From positions 2,232,001 through 2,296,000 of the forward strand of contig NC_012982.1 of the NCBI RefSeq assembly GCF_000023785.1: a DNA stretch of 64,000 nucleotides, given 5' to 3'. The stretch's first letter is position 1. Each line of letters starts with the position of its first letter. Of this stretch, positions 45,624-54,635 are shown piece after piece. This stretch comes from Hirschia baltica ATCC 49814 (GTDB taxonomy: Bacteria; Pseudomonadota; Alphaproteobacteria; Caulobacterales; Hyphomonadaceae). Position numbers and translations under genes: made by a program. The notes under the pieces are model-generated. The model was not told where the DNA came from, made no database searches, and was given only the letters and a program-made list of their open reading frames with translations.

Positions 45624-46832
45624 TTAACCAAACAAGTCATCGACAGCACTTTGATCGAGTTCTTCTTCTGGTTCCCCAGCATCTTCATTGACTTCTACTT
45701 CCCAACTTTCATCTTCGCCTTCATCGGCAGAAATCTGGGGTTCATTCATCAAACCATCAATCGTTTCAGATTCGACTTCTTCAGCAGGTGCAATTTCAGC
45801 TTCTGATTTTGAAAACAATTCAGCCTCAAGAGAGCTATTTGCTACACTAGGTGCTTCATCCAATTGCTCATCCGATAACGCCCCTGGTTTTTCAACTATC
45901 CAGATATCGACACGCAATTTCCCCGCTTCCAGTGCTTTGAGGCGTTTCCGCCAAGCAACAGCTTCCCAGGAAACCTCCTGTAGCATAAGCGCCGCATCAC
46001 GACCGCCTATGCCTTCAGCGACGACATCTTCAAGCGCAGGCCCCAACCGAGCAAAAGCAGCCTTTACAGAATCGATCACCATGCGGGTCACATCCACACG
46101 TCGAACAAATTTAAACCCTGTTGTCTCAAGCGTTTGCTGCAATACCTCACCATGCATCAATTGAGGCTCGGCCCAAGCTGAAGCAAATGCTGTCTGAGGA
46201 TTAAAATCTGGGTTTGCAGAATAATCTAGCACGGCCCAACGGCCACCATCTCTGAGAGCACGATACACACGAGAACAAAGCCCTGCTTTATGGTCGACAT
46301 AAGTCAACGCATCTACCGATAGCATGGATTTCAATGACCCGTCTTCAAATCGGTTCATTCGATCCAAATCAGTACTGGATACACGTGCGTTTTCAGTCAG
46401 TTCAGAAGAGCGCTTAACACAAGGCTCTCTCCATTCAACAAGCTCAAGAGCTTCGCCGACGGATTCAGCTATCACATCGGTAGAAATAGCATCAACACCC
46501 AGCAAACCGATCTTCCCGATTCGCCCTTTGACGCGCCCCATAGCCTCTATCAGTATCGCGTCCAGCTCACCATCGCCCGGAACATACCGCCCTCGCCCCC
46601 ACATCGTTTCCAATGCAGCAACCCGTGGTGTAGGTTTTGAAACTTTCTTTCCATCTTCTAAAGGTTTGATCTTAAGAGATGTAACTTCTTTGCTATCTTG
46701 CTGCTTTTCTACCTTTTGTAGATATGCTTCGCGATCAAAATCTTTTCCATTCCACCATGCGCCGATGCGAGCTTTTAGCTCAGCACGACCTTCTGGTTCA
46801 GCAATAGAATTAAGTTGCTCGACGAGTTCCAA
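45624..46832 (-). CDS. Methyltransferase-like protein with acidic C-terminal tail
   Basis: 402 residues. The middle part (about 150-260: FEDGSLKSMLSVDALTYVDH, RALRDGGRWAVLDYSA) looks like a SAM-dependent methyltransferase fold, but the usual DxGxG loop is not obvious, so activity is uncertain. The last 80 residues are very acidic and end in ELDQSAVDDLFG, which resembles the FliM N-terminal CheY-binding segment (LSQAEIDALL). The only usable start is TTG at 46832, as a stop codon lies just upstream; no ribosome-binding site is visible. Confidence 0.6.
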   Translation of the reverse strand: MELVEQLNSIAEPEGRAELKARIGAWWNGKDFDREAYLQKVEKQQDSKEVTSLKIKPLEDGKKVSKPTPRVAALETMWGRGRYVPGDGELDAILIEAMGRVKGRIGKIGLLGVDAISTDVIAESVGEALELVEWREPCVKRSSELTENARVSSTDLDRMNRFEDGSLKSMLSVDALTYVDHKAGLCSRVYRALRDGGRWAVLDYSANPDFNPQTAFASAWAEPQLMHGEVLQQTLETTGFKFVRRVDVTRMVIDSVKAAFARLGPALEDVVAEGIGGRDAALMLQEVSWEAVAWRKRLKALEAGKLRVDIWIVEKPGALSDEQLDEAPSVANSSLEAELFSKSEAEIAPAEEVESETIDGLMNEPQISADEGEDESWEVEVNEDAGEPEEELDQSAVDDLFG

Positions 46833-46962
46833 GACAGTTCAACCGTTCAAAATTACAATTATTCACCGATGAACTTAAATGCGTGTGGTTAATATTCGGA
46901 TAGTCAGTTTGCTTGAATTCATCCTTTCAGCCAAGAAACCGTGCAAAAAACCAAAAGATTAC

Positions 46963-47982
46963 CTACCTCCATGGTAATTCTGGTGATTGCGAAGGTAATT
47001 GCGTTTTAGGATCGTTTGCAAAAGCAAGGATGTCATCCAGCACAATTTTACGATCAATATCTCTTAAAAGCATGTGATAGCCATGTTCATAATAAGCCGT
47101 TCTTACATGTTTGGGTAATTTGGGTGTGGTACGTTTCACACCATTATCAGGAATAATCTGGTCCTTTGCGCCATAGAGCAAAAGCGTTGGAATCTCGGAT
47201 GGTAGTTCATTAGCAACTTTATGTGCTGCCTCCATCAGAGAAACCACACCATATACACTGTCTATTCTATTGGTCTTTTGAAAATAAGGATCTTCCCAGT
47301 GAACACGCAAAACTTCATTATTGTCTGTTGGTGTGATGGATTTGGTTACGATCTTTGGCGGTTTAACAATCCATGATGGTCTTATATGTGAGCTAATCCA
47401 TAAGCTGATCCGGTATATAAAAGGATTAGTGCCCCAGCCACGCAAACCAGGACCGGATAAAATCAACATATCAGCATCAGGTTTATGATCCGACGCAAAT
47501 GCAGTCATACTCAACGCACCACCCATACTGACACCTAAAACCGCTATTTTCGCATCTGGATGTCTGCGCCTCACCTCTTTGGTTGCGGTGAATAAGTCGC
47601 CCCTCATCACTTCTTCTTCCGGCCAAATACCAGAGTTGGGAGAGCGCCCAAAGCCGCGTTGATCATAGGCATAAGTTGTGATTCCTTGCTCGGCCCAATA
47701 AGGAGCAGACCAACGAAAAGCACCGGCATAATCATTCATGCCATGCACACCCAAAAACACAATTTCGGGCTCACCCAACTTACTTTCCCAAACACTCAGC
47801 CCAAGCCCAGCTCCATCTGATGCCACGAACAAATCTCTTTCAGGAAAAAACCGACCAATCTGATTTTCATGACTTTCTTGATTAGGCATCGTGATTCTTC
47901 CTTGTTGAACCGGCATACAATTGGAAACCAACATCAAGTAGAGCATCACTGATACGTATTTTAACATCTTCACTTGAAGCAC
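46963..47982 (-). CDS. Alpha/beta hydrolase lipoprotein (monoacylglycerol-lipase-like)
   Basis: About 339 residues. A lipoprotein-type signal with Cys22 (YLMLVSNCMPV). Serine hydrolase with the nucleophile elbow GVSMGG, oxyanion region FLGVHGMNDYAG, acid in LLLYGAKDQIIPDNG and His in YHMLLRDID. Resembles the Hydrolase_4 group (monoacylglycerol lipases and lysophospholipases). The start may be GTG at 47982 (AGGA upstream) or ATG at 47967. It is divergent from the M28 peptidase. Confidence 0.85.
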   Translation of the reverse strand: MLQVKMLKYVSVMLYLMLVSNCMPVQQGRITMPNQESHENQIGRFFPERDLFVASDGAGLGLSVWESKLGEPEIVFLGVHGMNDYAGAFRWSAPYWAEQGITTYAYDQRGFGRSPNSGIWPEEEVMRGDLFTATKEVRRRHPDAKIAVLGVSMGGALSMTAFASDHKPDADMLILSGPGLRGWGTNPFIYRISLWISSHIRPSWIVKPPKIVTKSITPTDNNEVLRVHWEDPYFQKTNRIDSVYGVVSLMEAAHKVANELPSEIPTLLLYGAKDQIIPDNGVKRTTPKLPKHVRTAYYEHGYHMLLRDIDRKIVLDDILAFANDPKTQLPSQSPELPWR

Positions 47983-48091
47983 CTCATCCTATGCAACAAA
48001 AACAAGCGAAACATACAAAACGCAAAATTGCCCCTTGCTTACGTTCATTTGCGTTCTAAGCTTGCTGAAAATTCCAATGGAGCAAAATAAT

Positions 48092-49834
48092 ATGATCCGA
48101 AACGCCCTTACCACAGTTATCTCCACCGTGCTGCTATCAGCTACATTTGCGTGTGCACCGCCTTCAGAAAACGAAAGCACACCTTCAAGTGAAGCAAAAC
48201 CATCTACCGCAGCTGTAGAGACAGCCGAATTTATTATGCCAGCACTGGCAAGTGGCACGATACCAGAAATTTCGGAAAGTGATCTTTCACAACGGCTGGA
48301 AATTATTGCCTCCGATACATTTAAAGGCAGAGCACCGGGCACATTGGAAGGTGAAGCATCTGCGCAATGGGTTGCAGATGAAATGGCCCGTATAGGTCTA
48401 GAGCCAGCTGTTGATGGATCATACTCTCAAACAGTAAAAATGAATGCACAGACAATTGACCTAGAAAATTCAAATTTAACATTATCCATAGCTGGTGAAA
48501 GCGACGTGCTGGAACCCGGAAGTGATGCGGTATTCTGGACCAAACGCCAAACCGAAGGTCCAATTGATTTTGCAGATTCAGACCTAGTATTCGTAGGCTA
48601 TGGCGTAAATGCTCCAGAATACGGCTGGAATGATTATGACGGCATCGACATGACTGGTAAAACAGCCGTTATTTTGATCAATGACCCGGGTTTTGAAACC
48701 GCAGACCCTGAATTGTTTAATGGTAAATCTATGACTTATTATGGTCGATGGACTTACAAATACGAGGAAGCAGCTCGCCAAGGTGCAGATGCCGCCATTA
48801 TCATCCATGAAACAGCTCCGGCCGCTTATGGCTGGAATGTCGTTTCAGGCTCATGGTCTGGTGAGCAAGCAGATCTCGTGCGCGCTGGTGACGGGATGGA
48901 TCGCATTCCAATGGAAGCTTGGATATCAAATGCATATGGTGAAAAACTATTTGCCCACATGGGGACCACTTATGCTGATATGAAAAAGGCAGCTTATACC
49001 AAAGGCTTTAAAGCCATACCAATGGAAGGCATCAAAGCTTCTGGCTCAATCACACAAACTGTCACACGCAAAGAAAGTCAAAACATTGCAGGTGTCGTCA
49101 AAGGAAAAACAGCTCCAGACGAATACATGCTTTATATGGCTCACTGGGATCATTTAGGGGAAAAGAAGAACTTCGCGACCGAAGATTCAATCCATAATGG
49201 CGCAATTGATAACGCCAGCGGCGTTAGTCTAATGCTAGAAATAGCTGAAGCATTTGCTGCGGGCGAACAACCAGATCGTTCAATTATATTTCTGGCTGTT
49301 ACGCTGGAAGAAAGCGGATTGCTTGGATCAGCTTATTTTGCCGAAAACCCATTTATTCCGCTAAATAAAATTGTGGCCGGTGTAAATACGGATGCGATTT
49401 TCCCGCGCGGGCTAAGTAAGAATATGGAGATCATCGGGTCTGGGTCTTCAGAACTAGAAGATAGACTTGAAGATATACTGAAAACTCAAGACAGATATGT
49501 TAGCCCCGATTCAACACCGCAAAATGGTTATTTCTATCGCTCAGACCACATAAGCCTCGCAAAAAAAGGCGTGCCGGTTATTTATGCTGATGGAGGCGCT
49601 GATCTGGTTGAAGGCGGCGTTGAAGCTGGATTGAAATTTGCTGCCGAGTATACGGCAAATGACTACCACAAACCTTCTGATGAATATAACCCAGATTGGG
49701 ATTTTGCAGGCGTTGCTCAAGATGCTCAAGCATTCCATGCGCTAGGGCTTGGCATAGCAAATTCTACCGATTGGCCAAACTGGTATGAAGGAAATGAATT
49801 CCGCGCCATTAGGGATGAATCTCTATCAAAATAA
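48092..49834 (+). CDS. M28-family zinc peptidase lipoprotein
   Basis: About 580 residues. A lipoprotein signal ends at Cys21 (LSATFACAPP), then a Ser/Thr/Ala linker, a PA insert domain (about 150-290) and the M28 catalytic domain. Zinc ligands are visible: His in MAHWDHLGE, Asp in IDNASG, Glu-Glu in VTLEESGLLG, Asp in GVNTDA and His in RSDHISLAKKGVP. It probably releases N-terminal residues from peptides outside the inner membrane. ATG 48092 is chosen because GGAG lies 10 bases upstream; earlier in-frame starts lack this and would precede the signal. Confidence 0.92.
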   Translation: MIRNALTTVISTVLLSATFACAPPSENESTPSSEAKPSTAAVETAEFIMPALASGTIPEISESDLSQRLEIIASDTFKGRAPGTLEGEASAQWVADEMARIGLEPAVDGSYSQTVKMNAQTIDLENSNLTLSIAGESDVLEPGSDAVFWTKRQTEGPIDFADSDLVFVGYGVNAPEYGWNDYDGIDMTGKTAVILINDPGFETADPELFNGKSMTYYGRWTYKYEEAARQGADAAIIIHETAPAAYGWNVVSGSWSGEQADLVRAGDGMDRIPMEAWISNAYGEKLFAHMGTTYADMKKAAYTKGFKAIPMEGIKASGSITQTVTRKESQNIAGVVKGKTAPDEYMLYMAHWDHLGEKKNFATEDSIHNGAIDNASGVSLMLEIAEAFAAGEQPDRSIIFLAVTLEESGLLGSAYFAENPFIPLNKIVAGVNTDAIFPRGLSKNMEIIGSGSSELEDRLEDILKTQDRYVSPDSTPQNGYFYRSDHISLAKKGVPVIYADGGADLVEGGVEAGLKFAAEYTANDYHKPSDEYNPDWDFAGVAQDAQAFHALGLGIANSTDWPNWYEGNEFRAIRDESLSK

Positions 49835-49869
49835 ATAGCGTGGCGTTCACGTTAATTTATGGTATACAG

Positions 49870-49900
49870 GCGATGAACGTGAATTAACGTTCATCGCTTT
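49870..49900 (+). terminator. Terminator after the M28 peptidase
   Basis: 11-bp perfect stem GCGATGAACGT/ACGTTCATCGC with a 6-base loop, followed by a T-rich stretch. Confidence 0.82.
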
Positions 49901-49903
49901 ATT

Positions 49904-50157
49904 CTTAACTCAAGAATAAAGTGTTCGGATCGAACTGCCCGGGGAAGCATATGTTCACGTCCACAACCGTGTTCATAAAACGCCGATCCGGACTTGAAAG
50001 AGCTCTTCGCAAGTATCCAACCTTGCCCCGAGTGGAAGGACTAAAGACTTGGCTTACAAGGACAGCACCCGCCGTCCATCTTCTGTCCCAGCAGGCGACC
50101 GCACTCTCTTCACCTACAATTTGGAAGACTTGAAACGCCTTCCCTAGGAGACTGAAT
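49904..50157 (+). promoter_or_regulatory. Long structured leader of the cold-shock gene
   Basis: 254 bases upstream of the cold-shock ATG. CGGATCG at 49926-49932 and CGATCCG at 49984-49990 can close a large stem-loop. Long structured leaders that act as thermosensors are known for cspA-type genes. This one also carries a small ORF. Role by analogy only. Confidence 0.45.
50049..50147 (+). CDS. Possible 32-residue small protein upstream of the cold-shock gene
   Basis: TTG start with AAGGA 8 bases upstream; reads [17 protein letters not shown] then [15 protein letters not shown] and stops at TAG 50145-50147. The stop overlaps the TAGGAG ribosome-binding site of the cold-shock gene, whose ATG is 10 bases further on, so the two could be coupled. 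A second overlapping frame (GTG 49921 to 50133) is less likely. Not recognised. Confidence 0.5.
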   Translation: MAYKDSTRRPSSVPAGDRTLFTYNLEDLKRLP

Positions 50158-50367
50158 ATGACAACTGGTACAGTGAAATGGTTTAACGCAACTAAAGGCT
50201 ATGGCTTTATAGCGCCTGATGATGGCGGTGCTGACGTGTTTGTACACGTCACTGCAGTTCAGCAAGCTGGTCTTGCAGGACTGGACGAAGGCCAAAAAGT
50301 AGAATTTGAACTCGTGACAGATCCAAAGCGCGGCAAAACATCTGCTGGCGATTTGAAATCTCTCTAG
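50158..50367 (+). CDS. Cold-shock protein, CspA family
   Basis: 69 residues, a single OB-fold nucleic-acid-binding domain. RNP1 is [19 protein letters not shown] and RNP2 VFVHVTAV; both are intact. It acts as an RNA chaperone. TAGGAG lies 8 bases upstream of the ATG. It is followed by its own terminator. Alphaproteobacteria usually have several copies, so a numbered symbol is not given. Confidence 0.96.
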   Translation: MTTGTVKWFNATKGYGFIAPDDGGADVFVHVTAVQQAGLAGLDEGQKVEFELVTDPKRGKTSAGDLKSL

Positions 50368-50399
50368 AGAGAATATGGCTCAAAGTCGCTCTTAATATT

Positions 50400-50433
50400 A
50401 AAGCCGGTTCCAGTAAGTGAGCCGGCTTTTTTA
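50400..50433. terminator. Bidirectional terminator
   Basis: AAAGCCGG/CCGGCTTT stem followed by TTTT, between the cold-shock gene (plus) and the small membrane protein (minus). Confidence 0.88.
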
Positions 50434-50442
50434 TGAATGAAT

Positions 50443-50637
50443 TTATGCTGTAAAAACACCCGCCATAATCGCTAATGCAAACACAGCGACAACCCCAAGA
50501 ATAGACAACACTAAAACAATAGGCATCCCTTTAGTTTCTTCACCTTGGCGTGCTTCTTCAGCTGTCAGTTCATCAAATTTTTCTGCATCAGAATCTACAA
50601 CGGGCTTTTCTTCCGGCTTATATGCTTGATTACTCAT
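50443..50637 (-). CDS. Small single-pass membrane protein, unknown
   Basis: 64 residues. An acidic N-terminal half (DSDAEKFDELTAEEARQGEE) then one membrane helix (about residues 39-62, PIVLVLSILGVVAVFALAIM). AGGAGAA lies upstream of the ATG. It is 80 bases downstream of feoB on the opposite end of the same strand and may or may not be in that transcription unit. Not recognised. Confidence 0.7.
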   Translation of the reverse strand: MSNQAYKPEEKPVVDSDAEKFDELTAEEARQGEETKGMPIVLVLSILGVVAVFALAIMAGVFTA

Positions 50638-50716
50638 TTGCTTTCTCCTTACCTTAAATTAACGTGGCTAGGAGAAATTCGTTCCAATGCAAATTAAGTC
50701 AGCACAATTTACAGGC

Positions 50717-52555
50717 CTATAGGCCCGCTCCTTTTGCAACCCAATATGTGATACCGGAAACGGCATAGGCCAACCCAAACAAGTAAGCTGTCATCATTAA
50801 CGTCCATTTCCATGAATTGGTTTCACGGCGCACAGTCGCAAGTGTTGCAAAACATTGCGGTGCATACACAAACCAAGCAAGAAACGCCAAAGCAGTTGGA
50901 AGAGACCAAGCATTCTGCAAGGCTGCTGACAGCCCTTCTGTATTCTCTTCTCCCCCTTCAATGGCATAGACTGTTCCCAGAACCGATACAGCCACTTCCC
51001 GTGCTGCCATTCCTGGGATCAGGGAAATCACCATTTCCAAGTTAAATCCTATTGGCGCAAAAATAGGCTCTATAACCGACCCAATCTTACCAGCAATAGA
51101 TGTTCGCAATTCCGGCTCATCTCTCAATGGAAATGTTACTAATGCCCATAGAATAACTGATGTCGCAAAAATAATCGTTCCAGCACGCTTCAAGAAGGCC
51201 CAAACACGCGACCACAACCCTAAGAAAAAGTCTCTCGGTTGCGGGACTTTATAAGTCGGCAATTCCATAATAAGTGGTTGAGATGGCCCTTTTGTAGCAG
51301 TCTTCTTAAGAACAAACGCAACAAGAATAGCGCTCACAATGCCAGCCAAATAGAGGCCAAACATAACAAGGCCCTGCAATCGAATTGGTCCCCAAACTTG
51401 ATCATTCGAGAAAAAAGCCCCGATAATCAATACATACACAGGAATACGCGCCGAACATGTCATCAATGGCGCAACCATTATCGTTGTAAGGCGATCCTTC
51501 TCATTCTCAATTGTCCTTGCCGCCATCACGCCAGGAATCGCACATGCAAATGATGATAAAAGCGGAATAAACGCGCGCCCATTCAGACCAACACGCATCA
51601 TAGCCTCATCCATGACAAAGGCTGCACGCGCCATATATCCTGAAGCATCAAGAAGCAGGATGAAACAGAACAAAATGATAATTTGCGGAAGGAACACGAC
51701 GACCGATCCCACACCCGCTATCACACCCTCAACGATAAGATCTTGAAATAACCCATCGGGGATAACCGCAGCAACACCATTCCCCAGCGCTTCAGCGCTG
51801 ACTTCTATTAAGTCCATAAACGGGGTGGCCCAGCTAAACACGGCCTGAAACATAAAGAACAAGATAACAAAGAGCGTAACAATACCGCCGACAGGATGCA
51901 GCACGACCTTGTCTATATTCCGTGTCACTTTGTTCATAACTGGTTCAAACAAAACGACTTTATTTGCAATAGCACGTGCTTCTGACTGAAGTTGTTTTAT
52001 ATCAACCTTCTGCTGTGGTATTTGACTTTGTTGACTTTTTAAATTCTGAATCTGGTCATCGATGACTTTAAGCAGAGACTGACGACCAGCTGAACGCGTT
52101 GCTCTTGTGGTCACAACAGGAACACCCACTTCTTTCTCAAGTGCATCAATATCCAGCTTTACGCCGTCACGTTCAGCAAGATCAATCATGTTGAGCGCTA
52201 GAATAATTGGCTTTCCTAGCGTTTTCATCTGCAAAACAGTGTGAAGGTGTGTGCGAAGATGTGCGGCATCCACCACAACAACAAGTGCATCTGGTGGTGT
52301 TTTACCTTCAATATTGCCGGCAATTGCATCAACAGCCACGCGTTCATCCACTGAATGCGCCTCAAGACCATAAATCCCGGGCAAATCCATGACTTCGACA
52401 TCAACACCAATAGGTGTTTTAAAATGCCCAGAACGCGTCTCAACAGTAACGCCGGAATAATTCGCTGTTTTGGCCAGACCACCGGTTAAACCGTTAAACA
52501 GGGTTGTTTTCCCTGAATTGGGAGCACCAACCAATGCAAGTTTTAATGAAGTCAC
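50717..52555 (-). CDS. feoB: Ferrous iron transporter FeoB
   Basis: 612 residues. The N-terminal G domain (G1 GAPNSGKTTLFN, G3 DLPGIYGL, G4 NMID) occupies about residues 1-160, followed by a helical spacer and an inner-membrane part of 8 or more helices, with Gate-type motifs (SGYMARAAFVMDEAMMRVG, LMTCSARIPVYVLI). It is shorter than E. coli FeoB (773) but within the range of short alphaproteobacterial forms. The start is GTG in a GTGA overlap with the feoA stop. Imports Fe2+. Confidence 0.96.
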   Translation of the reverse strand: MTSLKLALVGAPNSGKTTLFNGLTGGLAKTANYSGVTVETRSGHFKTPIGVDVEVMDLPGIYGLEAHSVDERVAVDAIAGNIEGKTPPDALVVVVDAAHLRTHLHTVLQMKTLGKPIILALNMIDLAERDGVKLDIDALEKEVGVPVVTTRATRSAGRQSLLKVIDDQIQNLKSQQSQIPQQKVDIKQLQSEARAIANKVVLFEPVMNKVTRNIDKVVLHPVGGIVTLFVILFFMFQAVFSWATPFMDLIEVSAEALGNGVAAVIPDGLFQDLIVEGVIAGVGSVVVFLPQIIILFCFILLLDASGYMARAAFVMDEAMMRVGLNGRAFIPLLSSFACAIPGVMAARTIENEKDRLTTIMVAPLMTCSARIPVYVLIIGAFFSNDQVWGPIRLQGLVMFGLYLAGIVSAILVAFVLKKTATKGPSQPLIMELPTYKVPQPRDFFLGLWSRVWAFLKRAGTIIFATSVILWALVTFPLRDEPELRTSIAGKIGSVIEPIFAPIGFNLEMVISLIPGMAAREVAVSVLGTVYAIEGGEENTEGLSAALQNAWSLPTALAFLAWFVYAPQCFATLATVRRETNSWKWTLMMTAYLFGLAYAVSGITYWVAKGAGL

Positions 52556-52803
52556 GCAGCTGCCTTATTTTCTGGGATAATTTTAATAAGTGAAGCTTCA
52601 CCTTTACGCAAAGCAATCATTGTACGATTCAGCCGAAAGGATAAAGGCGTGCCACCAAACAATCCTGTATACAGAAGTTCGACTTCATCGCCCTCTGCAA
52701 ACCCAATTTCACGCAATTTCGAGACTGTAGACTGACCTGATTCATTTTCAGAAAAGCCAGCAACTCTTGCAACAGCACCTTTTTTCAACTCGTTCAGCGT
52801 CAT
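52552..52803 (-). CDS. feoA: FeoA, small SH3-like partner of FeoB
   Basis: 83 residues. Start MTLNELKKGAVARVAGFSE with GGAG 8 bases upstream; a longer frame to 52869 would add 22 residues outside the family. Conserved LREIGFAEGDEVELLYTG and RKGEASLIKI fit FeoA. It overlaps feoB by 4 bases. No clear Fur or Irr box was found in the 52804-52992 upstream gap. Confidence 0.93.
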   Translation of the reverse strand: MTLNELKKGAVARVAGFSENESGQSTVSKLREIGFAEGDEVELLYTGLFGGTPLSFRLNRTMIALRKGEASLIKIIPENKAAA

Positions 52804-52992
52804 ATACACCACTCCAGAATAGGAGTTCAGGTATATTGAGAATGGTTTGCAGACGCAAGCCCTGAACACAGAATAGTGATCACCTAATTTCAGATAATAA
52901 GCAAAACAATTCAGAACAATACGTTGAGGAGCATGTAAAGCAGATAAATCTTCTTTACATGCCCCTTAAATTTCATCTTGCTTTAAGTATTT

Positions 52993-54042
52993 CTAACAAA
53001 TTCCAGCTTGATAAGCTTCGATTTGCTGCATTGAAAATGCCTTCATATCTTTGCCTTCAGAATGCGCTTTATACCATTCAACTGTTTTAGCTATGCCTTC
53101 ATCTGTTGACCAAGCTGGGCCCCATTTCAAAAAGTGGCGTGCTTTGGTCGAATCAAGTGCCAATAATTGCGCTTCATGTAGTGGAGATCCTTGAATATCG
53201 ACTGGAGGTTTCTTCCAGTGCTCACCAAAAGCATCAACAATCTGCAAGGTTGTAATGGCCATGTCTCCAATTGGACCAAAATTCCAACTGCCTGACATTG
53301 TTTTATCACCATTGTACAATTTCTCTCCTAGCGAGAGGTAACCATGACATAAAGCCAGTACATGTTGCCAAGGCCGCGTTGCTGCTGGGTTTCGGATTTC
53401 CAGCGGTTTATCTGTTTCAAGCGCGCGGACAATGTCTGGAATAAGTCGATCCGTTGACCAATCGCCTCCCCCAATAATGTTGCCGCCGCGTGCGCTTGCA
53501 CAAAGAACTTTTTCCTTATCAAGAATAGTATCAAGGTAGGAATGTATGACCAATTCACAGGCTGCTTTAGATGCACTGTACGGATCTTTCCCGCCCAGAC
53601 GATCAGATTCGCGATATGGGTGAATCCACTCATTATTGTGGTAAACTTTATCTGTCGTGACCAGCACGACAGCTTTGACAGTGTCGCTATGGCGCACTGC
53701 TTCCAGCAATTCAGCTGTTCCAATAACATTTGAGCGGTATGTTTCTAATGGATCATGATAAGACTGACGCACTAGAGGTTGAGCAGCAAGATGATAAATG
53801 ATCTCCGCTCCGCTCGCATCAAGTGCGGCCTTAACGACACCAGGTGATGAAATATCACCTATGTGCGAATTTTTATCAGTCCAGAAATCAACAAGAGAAT
53901 GCATATTGGGTGTTGTATATGGTGCAAGTGACAACCCATGCACATCCGCTCCCAATTTGTTCAACCAAAGAGACAACCAAGAACCACAAAAACCGGTGTG
54001 ACCAGTCACCAATACTTTGTTGCCACGAACATAATCAAACAT
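52993..54042 (-). CDS. rfbG: CDP-glucose 4,6-dehydratase
   Basis: 349 residues, extended SDR that makes CDP-4-keto-6-deoxyglucose. NAD site VLVTGHTGFCGSWLSLWL, catalytic TTDKVYHNNEW and YSASK (in DPYSASKAA), and RGGNIIGGGDWSTDRLIPD. The Cys in TGFCGSW is typical of the CDP-glucose enzyme rather than RmlB. It pairs with the cytidylyltransferase at 56344. It follows the epimerase gene by 62 bases on the same strand. Confidence 0.95.
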   Translation of the reverse strand: MFDYVRGNKVLVTGHTGFCGSWLSLWLNKLGADVHGLSLAPYTTPNMHSLVDFWTDKNSHIGDISSPGVVKAALDASGAEIIYHLAAQPLVRQSYHDPLETYRSNVIGTAELLEAVRHSDTVKAVVLVTTDKVYHNNEWIHPYRESDRLGGKDPYSASKAACELVIHSYLDTILDKEKVLCASARGGNIIGGGDWSTDRLIPDIVRALETDKPLEIRNPAATRPWQHVLALCHGYLSLGEKLYNGDKTMSGSWNFGPIGDMAITTLQIVDAFGEHWKKPPVDIQGSPLHEAQLLALDSTKARHFLKWGPAWSTDEGIAKTVEWYKAHSEGKDMKAFSMQQIEAYQAGIC

Positions 54043-54104
54043 CTAAATTCTTCTTCCCAACAAAATCAAATAAAGCAGTCTATAGCAGGTATATGCCAGT
54101 TGAA

Positions 54105-54635
54105 TTAACCTTCAAACAACGGCCAATTCCGATCTTTATCGGACATAACAGTTATAGGTAAAGGCCATTCAATACCAAAAGCAGGATCGTCATGACGCAC
54201 ACCGCTTTCCGCTTCGGGTGTATAATAGTTCGAAACAAGGTAAGTGACTTCAACATTGTCTTCTAAAGTCTGAAATCCGTGTCCAAACCCGCGTGGAACG
54301 AGCAGTTCTTTTCTGTTTGTTTCTGAAAGCTCAAAGGCTTCCCATTTTTTAAAAGTTGAACTTTCTGGTCTTAAATCGACAATGATATCGACGATCGACC
54401 CTTTAATGCATCGTACAAGTTTATCCTCAGCATGGGGTGCATTCTGTTTGTGCATTCCCCGTAATGTTCCCTTTTCAGCTGAAAAAGACGAGTTCTGCTG
54501 CACAAAAGAAATCTCTATACCCTGTTCACGAAACTCTGCCGCACAAAATGTTCTCGTAAAAAAACCACGATCATCACCGCGCTTTTCAACTTCAAGCAAA
54601 TAAGCGTCTTGAAGTGTCGTTTTGTGAAAAATCAT
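54105..54635 (-). CDS. RmlC/RfbC-like nucleotide-sugar epimerase
   Basis: 176 residues, cupin of the dTDP-4-dehydrorhamnose 3,5-epimerase family. RGDDRGFFTRTFCAAEF, SSFSAEKGTLRGMHKQ (with the catalytic His) and LVPRGFGHGFQTLEDN are conserved. Next to RfbG and without rmlA, rmlB or rmlD, the substrate is probably CDP-4-keto-6-deoxyglucose rather than the dTDP sugar. Confidence 0.88.
   Translation of the reverse strand: MIFHKTTLQDAYLLEVEKRGDDRGFFTRTFCAAEFREQGIEISFVQQNSSFSAEKGTLRGMHKQNAPHAEDKLVRCIKGSIVDIIVDLRPESSTFKKWEAFELSETNRKELLVPRGFGHGFQTLEDNVEVTYLVSNYYTPEAESGVRHDDPAFGIEWPLPITVMSDKDRNWPLFEG

Noticed and set aside
45688-46164. 158-codon plus frame opposite the methyltransferase-like gene
   Set aside because: Ser-rich antisense shadow of an acidic coding region.
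49921-50133. 70-codon GTG frame in the cold-shock leader
   Set aside because: Overlaps the better supported 32-codon ORF, and no ribosome-binding site is seen for its start.
52804-52992. Possible Fur or Irr box before feoA
   Set aside because: Only weak partial matches; no convincing palindrome was found.
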